Positions 1-6,891 of a stretch of DNA of 35,129 bases are shown one piece after another (within the stretch, counting starts at the first letter, position 1; each line of letters opens with the position of its first letter). Under the pieces are notes generated by a model that was not told the DNA's origin, did no database searches, and saw only the letters and a program-made list of their open reading frames with translations. Source of the stretch: Fidelibacterota bacterium (lineage in GTDB: Bacteria > Fidelibacterota > UBA2242); the NCBI GenBank assembly GCA_030603165.1, contig JAUVYH010000011.1, positions 1 through 35,129 on the forward strand, given 5' to 3'. The position numbers were made by a program, and so were the translations under genes.

Positions 1-50
1 TTAAAGTCTGAAAAATTAATTAATAACCCTATATCTTTGTTAACTGCTTT

Positions 51-72
51 TCCCAAAGGGATCACTACGTGA
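51..72. repeat. 22-bp micro-insertion in the GxxExxY gene
   Basis: On the coding strand the family text YL-KAVNKDIGLLINF is split after the Leu codon by 22 bp containing the palindrome TCCCAAAGGGA (51-61) and the near-palindrome CACTACGTGA. Since 22 is not a multiple of three, it shifts the frame and causes the stop at 40-42. It resembles the CCCGAAGGG-type micro-elements elsewhere in the window. Confidence 0.65.
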
Positions 73-240
73 TAAATATGATCTAACTTGGGCATAATAT
101 TTCTTATGGATTTCTTTAACTGTCTTAAGTTCTAAAACAATTTCTTTTTCTATTAAAAAATCTAGCCTGTGTAGCCCAACAAATTTCTTATGGAAAGACA
201 CTGATATCTCTTTCTCAGATTCAAATTTAATCTCTTCTTC

Positions 241-310
241 TTTACCCCATGTAATATATCGTTTTTCTATTTTTCTGTTATCTTTTCTTTTATTTATTAC
301 ACGGGGTGAA
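241..310. mobile_element. 70-bp palindromic element (copy E2) inside the GxxExxY gene
   Basis: Inverted ends TTTACCCCATGTAATA (241-256) and TATTACACGGGGTGAA (about 295-310) enclose an AT-rich centre. Removing 66 bp restores the expected IRF-KEEEIKFE junction, so the element adds 22 residues in frame (SPRVINKR...YITWG). It has the same ends and the same 62-bp CCCC-to-GGGG core length as the element at 2656-2725. Confidence 0.8.
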
Positions 311-345
311 AATCTAATTTCTAATGCTTTATGATAAATACTTTC

Positions 346-366
346 CCGAAGGATCCCTATCGGGAC
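346..366. repeat. 21-bp micro-insertion in the GxxExxY gene, in frame
   Basis: The family text GFL-ESIYHKAL is interrupted by seven residues, VPIGILR. The DNA has short inverted ends TCCCGA (344-349) and TCGGGA (360-365) around GGATCCCTA. At exactly 21 bp it keeps the frame. Confidence 0.65.
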
Positions 367-391
367 AAGAAAACCAGGCCCAAGCTCTTTA

Positions 392-462
392 TTCACCCTG
401 TTAAATAATTCTTGATAATTATACTTCTGTTGTGAAATATCTTTACTATTTAACAGGGTAAA
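392..462. mobile_element. About 70-bp palindromic element (copy E1), frameshifting the GxxExxY gene
   Basis: Inverted ends TTCACCCTGTTAAATAAT and ACTATTTAACAGGGTAAA flank an AT-rich centre. On the coding strand it separates IIGCCIDV from KELGPGFL. The net addition is 67 bp (63-bp core plus four bases), which shifts the frame and brings in a TAG. The outer bases TTCA/TAAA match the other copies; the interior does not. Confidence 0.8.
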
Positions 463-543
463 CATCTATACAACAACCAATAATTTTATTTATCAATTTC
501 TCTATTTCTTCCTTTTCCATTTTTCCTTATTTCCCCTTTTCCC

Positions 544-1125
544 TTAGTTACACTTACATCCGTGAACACTTACGATCTTGGCTGCTGTTATTTTCTTTTG
601 GGCTTGATATTTACCCTTTTTATCGGCATAAGACACTTTACAGTCATCGTCGCTCTCGAAAAACAATACCTGGCATAATCCTTCATTGGCATAGATTTTT
701 ACGGGAACGGGAGCTGTATTTGATATCGATATCGTCACGTATCCCTCCCACTCCGGTTCAAAAGGCGTGACATTTACGATAACTCCACAGCGCGCATATG
801 TCGATTTACCTGATGTAAGAGTGACTACATTCCTGGGAATCCGGAAATATTCAACGCTTCGCGCTAATACAAAACTGTTTGCCGGAATAGTACAGACATC
901 CGCTATTACTGTCTCAAACTGTGAATCGTCAATATTTTTCGGATCGATTACGATGCCGGCTTTCGCTTTGAAAACTTTGAATTCGTTGGCGATCCGCATA
1001 TCATAACCATACGCCGATATTCCGTACGAAATGACGCCCTTGCTGATCTGACCTCTTTCAAACGGTTCGATCATTCTGTATTTCTCGCACATTTCCTCAA
1101 TCCACCAATCCGGTCTTACACTCAC
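544..1125 (-). CDS. dcd: dCTP deaminase (catalytic Glu replaced by Ser)
   Basis: Cytosolic trimeric enzyme that converts dCTP to dUTP and ammonia, feeding dTMP synthesis. At 193 aa it has family length. Recognisable blocks are [18 protein letters not shown] (about 32-49), [42 protein letters not shown] (111-128) and the C-terminal KKGKYQAQK. Ser108 and Arg112 correspond to E. coli Ser111 and Arg115. The residue aligned with the E. coli general base Glu138 is Ser133 (codon TCG, 727-729): the usual text after EWEG is VTLEFSN or VTIEISN, here VTISISN. The fold and substrate site look intact, so this may be an inactive or altered deaminase. Its spacer upstream (1144-1479) is a composite repeat. 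Confidence 0.9.
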   Translation of the reverse strand: MSVRPDWWIEEMCEKYRMIEPFERGQISKGVISYGISAYGYDMRIANEFKVFKAKAGIVIDPKNIDDSQFETVIADVCTIPANSFVLARSVEYFRIPRNVVTLTSGKSTYARCGVIVNVTPFEPEWEGYVTISISNTAPVPVKIYANEGLCQVLFFESDDDCKVSYADKKGKYQAQKKITAAKIVSVHGCKCN

Positions 1126-1209
1126 GTCGTCACTCCTGATTTTAAGTAAATTGCCTCATCGGAGGTCTTTTAGATAAAAAAATGTCCCAGTCCTATAGTA
1201 TAGTTAGTA

Positions 1210-1360
1210 TCTGTCCGTAAACTATGAAACCTTGAGTTAAGTTTGCTTTAGCTGACTTGACTTAAGTTTTCTAACTCACTGAAATAAGTCAACTTAACTC
1301 AAGACTATCGCCTTAAGTCAAGTTTCCATTTATCGAAAAAACCGACATTATGGACAGACC
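1210..1360. mobile_element. About 150-bp palindromic insertion within repeat A copy 1
   Basis: Ends are TCTGTCCGTAA (1210-1220) and TTATGGACAGA (1348-1358). Inside are four copies of one 11-mer: CTTGAGTTAAG (1231), CTTGACTTAAG (1256), CTTAACTCAAG (1293) and CTTAAGTCAAG (1312), two in each orientation. The block is absent from repeat A copy 2, so it is best read as an insertion, itself possibly with one element inside another. Confidence 0.6.
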
Positions 1361-1363
1361 CTA

Positions 1364-1421
1364 TTAACCTCCCCCTCTTTCCTCCGGCAGCTGCCGGAAA
1401 GGGACGAAAGGGGGTGGTTAA
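1364..1421. repeat. TTAACCTCCCCC palindrome (58 bp)
   Basis: TTAACCTCCCCCTCTTTCC pairs with GGGACGAAAGGGGGTGGTTAA around the perfect palindrome TCCGGCAGCTGCCGGA (1383-1398). The related copy at 8146-8198 has a different centre, CCCCTCCTTgtcAAGGAGGGG. It could form a strong hairpin in RNA, but no T-run follows, so I do not call it a terminator. Confidence 0.7.
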
Positions 1422-1476
1422 AATATTTTCCAAAATCAAAGAACATCATTTTATAGGACAAAACTTATAAAAATTG

Positions 1477-2487
1477 CTATAATGATAATTTCCGGACTGC
1501 TTTACGCATTTCCGGCAGAACTTTATCAACTGCTTCTTCCAATGTATCATTTAGCGAAATGCCCGCGGCAAAAAAATGCCCGCCGCCGCCAAATTTCCGG
1601 GCTATTTCGTTTACAATCACTTTTCCTTGCGACCGGAAATTGATCCGAACTCTATTCTTGTGAACTTCGAGAAACATAATAGCGACTTCGACGCCTTTTA
1701 TCGATCGCACGGAATCCGTAAATCCACCGACTTCATCCATGGTCGCGCCGGCTTCCCGAACATCGCTGCCCGAAACTGTAAACCAGGCTAATTTGCCGTC
1801 GAATTCATATTGGATCTTCTGTAACGCAGCGCCTAATAATTTCATGCGCTGGCGTGTATAATTTTCATAAACATTTTGGAAAATAACAGCCGGCTTGGCT
1901 CCCAAACGAATGAGTTCTGCCGCGATTTCCATTGCTTTTGCAGTCGTATTTTCAAATCGAAATGAACCGGTGTCAGTCATAAGTCCGACGTACAAAGCCT
2001 CCGCAACCTTCGTATCAATTACTTCGGGATTCAGCTGTTTCATCAGTTCATAGATAAGACAAGTCGTGGCTGGCGATTTTTCATCAACAATTTTGTAACT
2101 GCAGCTGATATGATTCTCAGGGTGATGATCGATACAGATGGTCGGAATATTCAGTAATGCCAGATCCTCGCCTAATTTTCCCAATCGAGCAACACCACCG
2201 ATATCTAATGTAAAAATCAGATCGAATTTACTCAATCTGTCCCGATCTCTTTCACGATCGTACTGTCTGATAATATTTTCAGGATCGAGAAATGAGTATT
2301 CATCCGGTAAGGCTGAATCGTTAATGATTTCAACTTCAATATCCATTTTCCGGAGACAATAGTACATCGCAATTTCAGAACCAATACCATCGCCATCCGG
2401 ATTGACATGCGTTGTAAGCAGCGCCTTTCGGCTTGTTTTCAGTTTTTCTATTACCGGTTTCCAGTTGTGTTCCATCATCATTTCCAT
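1477..2487 (-). CDS. nrnA: DHH-family phosphoesterase, NrnA-like oligoribonuclease / pAp phosphatase
   Basis: Cytosolic manganese-dependent enzyme that degrades very short RNA oligomers (and in many members pAp), finishing RNA turnover. The 336 aa show the DHH domain with HVNPDGDGIGSE (27-38), an Asp in TLDIGG (about 95) and IDHHPEN (119-125), then the C-terminal DHHA1 domain with FGGGGHFFAAG. The N-terminus has a run of Met codons (MEMMMEHN), so translation may start at 2487 or 9-12 bases later; no clear ribosome site decides it. It is flanked on both sides by repeat spacers, so probably transcribed alone. Family assignment is firm; the choice between NrnA and other DHH/DHHA1 members is an inference. 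Confidence 0.85.
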   Translation of the reverse strand: MEMMMEHNWKPVIEKLKTSRKALLTTHVNPDGDGIGSEIAMYYCLRKMDIEVEIINDSALPDEYSFLDPENIIRQYDRERDRDRLSKFDLIFTLDIGGVARLGKLGEDLALLNIPTICIDHHPENHISCSYKIVDEKSPATTCLIYELMKQLNPEVIDTKVAEALYVGLMTDTGSFRFENTTAKAMEIAAELIRLGAKPAVIFQNVYENYTRQRMKLLGAALQKIQYEFDGKLAWFTVSGSDVREAGATMDEVGGFTDSVRSIKGVEVAIMFLEVHKNRVRINFRSQGKVIVNEIARKFGGGGHFFAAGISLNDTLEEAVDKVLPEMRKAVRKLSL

Positions 2488-2611
2488 TTAAAATAGTTGT
2501 AAATATACCTTTTTGCCAGATAATATCAAACCCGAAAACACCGGTAGTAATTGAAAAACCGGAGAACCAAAAAATGAAAAACTATTTTTATAAACGCAAA
2601 GGTACGCAGAG

Positions 2612-2746
2612 TTTACCCCATGTAATAAGAAAAGACAAAAATAACATGAAGTGAATTCACCCCGTGTAATAATCAATGCAAGGATAATGGCTAATAAAAA
2701 ATGGAAAAATATTACACGGGGTAAACGAACTATTACACGGGGTTTA
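2612..2746. mobile_element. Palindromic element E4, interrupted by E3
   Basis: Outer ends TTTACCCCATGTAATA and CTATTACACGGGG. Without E3 the core is 61 bp. The site without the element in copy 2 of repeat B reads (on this strand) CGCAGAG-TTTA-TCGG; here TTTA stands on both sides of the CCCC...GGGG core, as expected of a 4-bp target duplication. The same insertion at the same place occurs in copy 3 (20817-20951). Confidence 0.8.
2656..2725. mobile_element. 70-bp palindromic element E3, nested in E4
   Basis: Starts TTCACCCCGTGTAATAATC and ends AATATTACACGGGGTAAA: inverted ends of about 16 bp and an AT-rich centre. It splits E4 after ATGAAGTGAA. A near-identical copy lies at 20838-20907 within repeat B copy 3, in opposite orientation. 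Confidence 0.85.
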
Positions 2747-2907
2747 TCAAAAAACTTTTCCCAAAAAGTGTTTGTCTTAAATGTGTCAGCAGTTTCGGTT
2801 TGGATACATATTTGTTATACATTTAATAATTCTCTGCGTCCTCTGCGCCTTTGCGTTAAAATCTTCTTTACAAAAATTTAACTTTTAAGAAACTAACGGA
2901 TAAATTA

Positions 2908-3828
2908 TCAATCCAGCATAATCGTATTAGTCAAAGCATATTCTCCCCCCTTACTGTCATCTCGATAGACTTCGACCCGGCAACTGTTTTTCCCAACCAT
3001 GATCTTGAGAAAAGTACTTCGTGCGCCGGTCTCCGCAATTCCACGGCAATGCCCTGCATCGATTTGCCATATACCATTGATTTTTGCATAGGAAAAATTA
3101 TGAGTATGACCACAAATGTAAGCTACAACTCCGTATCTGCGCAGGAGTTCCTGGAAACGCTGATTATTCTCCGGGTATGCATCCAGATTATCTCCTTTAT
3201 GTCGATGCCGACCGTTATCAAAGTCAGGGATGGATACAATGGGTTCATGACCAAACACAAAAACGAATGGTTTTTTATTTGCCGCCAGGTCGTTCTCCAG
3301 CCAGTTATAGAGAGGTTCGCTAATATCTCCGTCTGTTCCTATATCGGATTTGCCGTCATAATACTCGTTAAGCGCCACAAAGTGGGCGTGCTTAAAATCA
3401 AACGAATACGTTGTCTCTTCGCCGTTTTCCGGTCCTCGACGAATAAGGTTAGGGATGTCACCGCTACCCCAATCACGCAACCATGCCATATCTTCAGGAG
3501 TTTCCGCTTCATGATTACCAACGACAGGATACCAGGCATACTCCTCGCCGAGTATCTTTTTGATCATATCAAAGACATATTGTGGCGGATCAATGTCTCC
3601 GGGACTTACCATGAAAGAACCTTTGCCGACTTCCCGGATCGCTTCACAGGTTCCTTGAAAGTACTGCGAGGAATGATACTTTGGACCGGCGTACTGGCGC
3701 ATGTCCACTGTAACAATGAAGGAAAAAACCGTATCTTCTTTAGAAAGCCTTGCTGTTAAACTGTAAGATAAGACGATCGCTAAAATTAGTACCAATGCAA
3801 CGGTTAAGTGTTTCAACCTGTTTTTCAT
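2908..3828 (-). CDS. Exported calcineurin-like metallophosphoesterase
   Basis: Binuclear metal phosphoesterase of unknown substrate. After an N-terminal hydrophobic signal segment (about 8-24) come the metal-site motifs: Asp42 in VTVDMRQ, SPGDIDP (Asp78), VVGNHEAE (Asn105, His106), FGHEPI (His194) and CGHTHNF (His241, His243). Motif I is DMR where the family has DxH, so the first metal site may be changed. 306 aa is normal for a single-domain member. The likely site of action is the periplasm or outside the cell. The next gene downstream encodes a small outer-membrane protein 24 bp away, so the two may share a transcript. Confidence 0.85.
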   Translation of the reverse strand: MKNRLKHLTVALVLILAIVLSYSLTARLSKEDTVFSFIVTVDMRQYAGPKYHSSQYFQGTCEAIREVGKGSFMVSPGDIDPPQYVFDMIKKILGEEYAWYPVVGNHEAETPEDMAWLRDWGSGDIPNLIRRGPENGEETTYSFDFKHAHFVALNEYYDGKSDIGTDGDISEPLYNWLENDLAANKKPFVFVFGHEPIVSIPDFDNGRHRHKGDNLDAYPENNQRFQELLRRYGVVAYICGHTHNFSYAKINGIWQIDAGHCRGIAETGARSTFLKIMVGKNSCRVEVYRDDSKGGEYALTNTIMLD

Positions 3829-3852
3829 TTGTTATATCCTTCCTGAAATAAT

Positions 3853-4461
3853 CTACAAGCCAAAGTTGAGGGTAATCCCCAATAAGACAATATATTCACT
3901 GAAATCAATTACTTTGACGCTATTCGATTTCTTCTGAGCGTACAGGTACTTGCCGATACCGTATAAACCTACCGGTCCGAATAGCCTGACATTTATTCCT
4001 CCTTCGAGATTATAAAGGAATCCCCTTACCATTTCATCAGGCTCATCTTCACCTTTTGGGACTTCAAGCCCGCCAATACCGCCTCCCAGAAATACATTTG
4101 CCCTCTCCCACCTGTTCAACGGCGTCATGTAAAGAATATTAACAGCAACCAAACCGGCAATTTCATAAGAGTGGGTTGGATCGGGACAATTTGTGTAATA
4201 TTCATTGGTAATCGAAAGAGCTACGGGGAGCTTGCCCGATTTAATATCCAGTGTAAGCTGACCGCCACCTAATTTGCCAATGGGGGATCGACTATCAGAA
4301 AATCCGCCCTGTCCATATCGAAGTATGAAATAAACATTTTTCTCCTTAGAAGAATCTGTTTCCTGAGCAGACAGTTGACCTGACGTAAAATAAACAGCGG
4401 CGATAAACAGCAATATTGTAAGAAGAAACTTTCGCAACATAACTCTCATCCTTTTTTTCAT
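3853..4461 (-). CDS. Small outer-membrane beta-barrel-like protein, unknown function
   Basis: I do not recognise a named family. The reading frame is open from 4557, but the ATG at 4459-4461 is preferred: it has AGGAAG eight bases upstream and begins a clean signal peptide (MKKRMRVMLRKFLLTILL, cleavage near LSAQE). The mature part of about 165 aa alternates polar and hydrophobic residues, is rich in Gly and Tyr, and ends in ITLNFGL with a terminal hydrophobic residue after an aromatic one, as outer-membrane barrels do. It lies between a Type IIG remnant and the metallophosphoesterase. Barrel assignment is inferred from composition. Confidence 0.6.
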   Translation of the reverse strand: MKKRMRVMLRKFLLTILLFIAAVYFTSGQLSAQETDSSKEKNVYFILRYGQGGFSDSRSPIGKLGGGQLTLDIKSGKLPVALSITNEYYTNCPDPTHSYEIAGLVAVNILYMTPLNRWERANVFLGGGIGGLEVPKGEDEPDEMVRGFLYNLEGGINVRLFGPVGLYGIGKYLYAQKKSNSVKVIDFSEYIVLLGITLNFGL

Positions 4462-4534
4462 AATATTCTTCCTGAGACCAGGAAATTTGAGATAGTTTTT
4501 AACATCAGGAATAATATCGTCAACCATGATGTTT

Positions 4535-4888
4535 TCAGCCCTGTTCAACAATTGCAATCTCTTCTTCAGTCAAGCCGTACAATTCATAAACCATCCGGTC
4601 GATTTCGGCTTCAAGGACGCTGCTGCCAGCATCTTTTCCGTTGTGAATAACAAGGTCGGTTCGTCCTTTGGTATTGATATAGTGGTTTGGGACGTAATAG
4701 GTATTTTTCAGGAATTCAGTGACGATGTTTTTATGGAATTCCTCAGACTCCGATTCATTTATCCGGTCGAGAAGATTCGTGAGATTCTTCTTAAAAAGTT
4801 CAATCTCCGCCCGGTTGGGCTTCACCTTCAGGAAGGCTTTATTGAGAGATTTACGGGGATTGATGACGATGAGATTCATGTTATTCAC
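4535..4888 (-). pseudogene. Remnant of a Type IIG restriction-modification enzyme (N- and C-termini joined)
   Basis: The first 80 or so residues (MNLIVINPRKSLNKAFLKV, FHKNIVTEFLKNTYYVPNHY, TKGRTDLVIHNGKDA) match the N-terminal region I remember from Eco57I-like Type IIG enzymes, which normally exceed 1000 aa. The remaining 30 (LEAEIDRMVYELYGLTEEEI...) match the extreme C-terminus of the same proteins. The methyltransferase, nuclease and target-recognition regions between them are absent, so a large in-frame internal deletion is the simplest reading. The 117-codon frame is open and could still be expressed, but cannot be a working enzyme. It overlaps the open upstream extension of the 3853-4461 frame. 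Confidence 0.75.
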
Positions 4889-5033
4889 GGATAATAATAG
4901 TCAATTTCACATATAGAAGCAAGGCACAAGTAACATGATGCAAGACCCGGACAATTTTGAATTCTGATTTTCTGTTCCGTTGTTTGTCTCAGGGAACATT
5001 AAATTCAGCCGCTACTTTTAACGCAAAATAACT

Positions 5034-6269
5034 TTATTTCGTTGTAAATACTGATACAAACTTTTCCGGCAGGTTCACACCATAGTAATCGGTCAGAAAT
5101 GTGTCTATTTCAATTGTATATAGCGTATTTGACGCTAAGGACGAATCGGGATATACCCGTAACATCGAATACTCTGAAGATTGATAAGTAACAATGTTGG
5201 GATTAATCTCGGGTGTTATTTTCAACGCGCCTTCAATTGTACTTTCATCGATTAAATTATTAAAATAGATTGAAATAACCGGCGCCAAAGGAACGAAGTA
5301 TTGTTTATCGTAGGGTGAAACACGCGTGATCTCTAAGGGATCAATTTCAACAGATAATGTCGTATCACCGGGCAGGTGATTTCCATTTATATCTGTAAAA
5401 TCCGCACTAATGGTAAAAGTCATATTGGTGCCGGACATCCACCCATGCAGGGGATATAAATATACACGATCTCCGTATGATGTTCCTTCCGTAGATACTT
5501 CTACTACCGAAGGGTTTATGGTCAGATTTTCTATGAACAAATCCGGGTCCACATCGGCATTGAAATTGAATTCCAGGGGATAGAAATCTTTACTACTGCC
5601 ACTACTACCAATACTGCGACTACGTGTACTTCCGAAATATTCCAGTCGAAAGGGCTCGGTTGTAAATGAAAACGAATAGTTGAATTCCAGAGGTTTTCCT
5701 CCTATCGTACAGGCGTTGGTATCTATGGTGACCGTATATTCGGTACCCATGATCAAATCCATAATAATCGTTAAATTGCGATCGCCACCAAAGGATAAAT
5801 CCATTCCCGAATCATCCGGCTCAACATGCACAGCGCCTTTGAGGGTTTCCCAATTCATACTTTCACTGAATCGAACAGATATATAATTCGTGGTCACACG
5901 GCTTGCGCCATCCCATATAGATACGGATTGTATCGGATAGGGGATTTGAGACAATTCAATTGTTCCGACATCATAGATTTCATCATCGCCAACATAAATC
6001 CTGGAAAGTTCTTTCCTGCCATAATCCGCAGCATCGATCAGCAGCGTATAATGTCCCGGTTCCAGATCAGTAATTGTAAAATATCCATCGGCGTCAACAT
6101 CGACATGAACAGTTTGATCCAGCTTGCGTAATTCAACAAACGCATTTATACCAATCGGCATTACCTGCCCGATAATCGTTCCCGGACCTTTCTCGATATA
6201 CACATTAATATCCTTTTCACATGAGAAAATTAATGAAAGAACCATTGCACAAAGGAATAACTTTTTCAT
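5034..6269 (-). CDS. Ig-like domain lipoprotein
   Basis: The 411-aa protein starts with a lipoprotein signal (MKKLFLCAMVLSLIFSC, lipid-bearing Cys at 17) behind a good ribosome site (AAGGAG, seven bases before ATG). A carboxypeptidase-regulatory-like beta domain follows (about 30-105, with DADGYFTITDLEPGHYTL), then three Big_5/SbsA-type Ig-like domains recognisable by VRFSESMN, FNFNADVDPDL and IYFNNLIDESTI, each ending in a TYTVTI/TLYTIEI-like strand. It is probably anchored to the outer membrane and exposed. No enzymatic motif is seen; structural or adhesive roles are inference only. Confidence 0.8.
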   Translation of the reverse strand: MKKLFLCAMVLSLIFSCEKDINVYIEKGPGTIIGQVMPIGINAFVELRKLDQTVHVDVDADGYFTITDLEPGHYTLLIDAADYGRKELSRIYVGDDEIYDVGTIELSQIPYPIQSVSIWDGASRVTTNYISVRFSESMNWETLKGAVHVEPDDSGMDLSFGGDRNLTIIMDLIMGTEYTVTIDTNACTIGGKPLEFNYSFSFTTEPFRLEYFGSTRSRSIGSSGSSKDFYPLEFNFNADVDPDLFIENLTINPSVVEVSTEGTSYGDRVYLYPLHGWMSGTNMTFTISADFTDINGNHLPGDTTLSVEIDPLEITRVSPYDKQYFVPLAPVISIYFNNLIDESTIEGALKITPEINPNIVTYQSSEYSMLRVYPDSSLASNTLYTIEIDTFLTDYYGVNLPEKFVSVFTTK

Positions 6270-6891
6270 CTTCGATCTCCTTACTGAATGTTAAAACATG
6301 CTTTTATGAAAGGCACGTTATTTTTTTTTAGTTTCTCGATAAACAAATATGCTGCCTTTAAACTAATTCATGGACTTTTAAAAAATCCTGTTCATGTCAT
6401 GCGAAAATAAATGTAATCATTTATACGTAAAGAAGCAAGCAGCCCTAATAGACGCAAGATTCAAGAATTGTAACTCAGCCATATAAAATTATTACGGTTT
6501 ATTCGGGTTCTGGAGTTTGGCTGCTGAACGGCGCTTAATCACGGTTGCAGAAAAACATTAACCATCGAATTTATTCGGTGGATAGAACGGCTTCTACCTG
6601 TCTTCCCGACTTTAGTCGGCGTAATCACCGAATAAATTCCCCAGAGGGACAGGCGGTTTGTGTTACGGGGAGATTCAAATCCACTCAATAAATTGAGCGG
6701 TTAATGTTTATAATTTCGCTTCGGGGTTATGGTATGGAAGAATTACAGAGTAGAGCCCTGTTACCAAAAGTAAGTTATAAAACTTGGCATATTTGTGGCT
6801 GAGTAGTTACCAAGAATCAAGATTAGTTCTGATTATTTATTGCTCTAATTATACCTAATTACGACGGACTTAATCAATATTTATAAGCCGA
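6270..6891. other. 622-bp spacer without a recognisable gene
   Basis: No convincing reading frame in either strand. The first 200 bases are AT-rich and must hold the promoter of the lipoprotein gene, though no clear -35/-10 pair stands out. The middle carries the palindromic element at 6554-6708. Around it, TAACTCAGCCATATAA (about 6472) and GGCTGAGTAGTTA (about 6798) form a weak outer inverted pair, so the whole block may be a larger repeat unit. Confidence 0.5.
6554..6708. mobile_element. 155-bp nested palindromic element
   Basis: Ends of 28 bp are inverted: AACATTAACC plus ATCGAATTTATTCGGTGG on the left, CCACTCAATAAATTGAGC plus GGTTAATGTT on the right (24 of 28 pair). Inside, GAATTTATTCGGTG (6567-6580) pairs perfectly with CACCGAATAAATTC (6626-6639), around the small palindrome CCCGACTTTAGTCGG (about 6605-6619). 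No coding capacity. Confidence 0.7.

Larger units (their letters stand above)
1..520 (-). pseudogene. GxxExxY family protein, broken by four small insertions (3' end off the window)
   Basis: GxxExxY proteins are small PD-(D/E)XK-like proteins of unknown role, common in FCB bacteria. The family core is visible as LGPGFL, then ESIYHKALEIRF, then HRLDFLIEKEIVLELKTV, then AQVRSYL, and finally GLLINFSDF in another frame at about 1-30. The native start is probably the ATG at 518-520, giving MEKEEIEKLINKIIGCCIDV after an AAGGAAAA-type ribosome site. That frame stops inside an insertion (392-462). Two in-frame inserts (346-366 and 241-310) and one 22-bp frameshifting insert (51-72) follow. The intact-looking ORF at 40-465 is therefore an artefact that starts inside the first insertion. 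The family assignment is from remembered consensus; the breaks are read directly from the sequence. Confidence 0.85.
1144..1479. repeat. Composite spacer repeat A, copy 1 (fills the 350-bp gap between dcd and the DHH gene)
   Basis: Read on the minus strand it runs TAGCAATTTTTATAAGTTTTGTCC, CTTTGATTTTGGAAAATATT, the CCCC-rich palindrome, and AGACCTCCGATGAGGCAATTTA. The same series occurs on the plus strand at 8047-8260, so the two copies are inverted relative to each other. Both copies begin and end with a GCAATTT word. This copy carries an extra block at about 1210-1360 that copy 2 lacks. The TAG stop of the DHH gene lies at its edge. Confidence 0.75.
2563..2882. repeat. Composite spacer repeat B, copy 1, with inverted core (fills the gap 2488-2907)
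   Basis: The left flank ACCAAAAAATGA...TTTATAAACGC and right flank GCGTTAAAATCTTCTTTA have the same orientation as in copies 2 (10884) and 3 (20656). Between inverted arms (ACGCAAAGGTACGCAGAG, 2594-2611; CTCTGCGTCCTCTGCGCC, from 2832) the core is the reverse complement of the core in copies 2 and 3: it reads ...GTTTGTCTTAAATGTGTCAGC...ATTTAATAATT, where the others read AATTATTAAATG...CATTTAAGACAAAC. It also carries the nested elements at 2612-2746. Nothing gene-like is seen here. Confidence 0.85.

Noticed and set aside
40-465. An apparently complete 141-codon ORF
   Set aside because: Its first residues come from the palindromic insertion E1 and its end from a 22-bp frameshifting insertion; the family protein starts at 520 and continues past the left window edge in another frame.
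2592-2856. GCAGAG/CTCTGCG arms as tRNA or rRNA fragments
   Set aside because: No cloverleaf or anticodon arm can be drawn; the arms are short tandem GCAGAG units.
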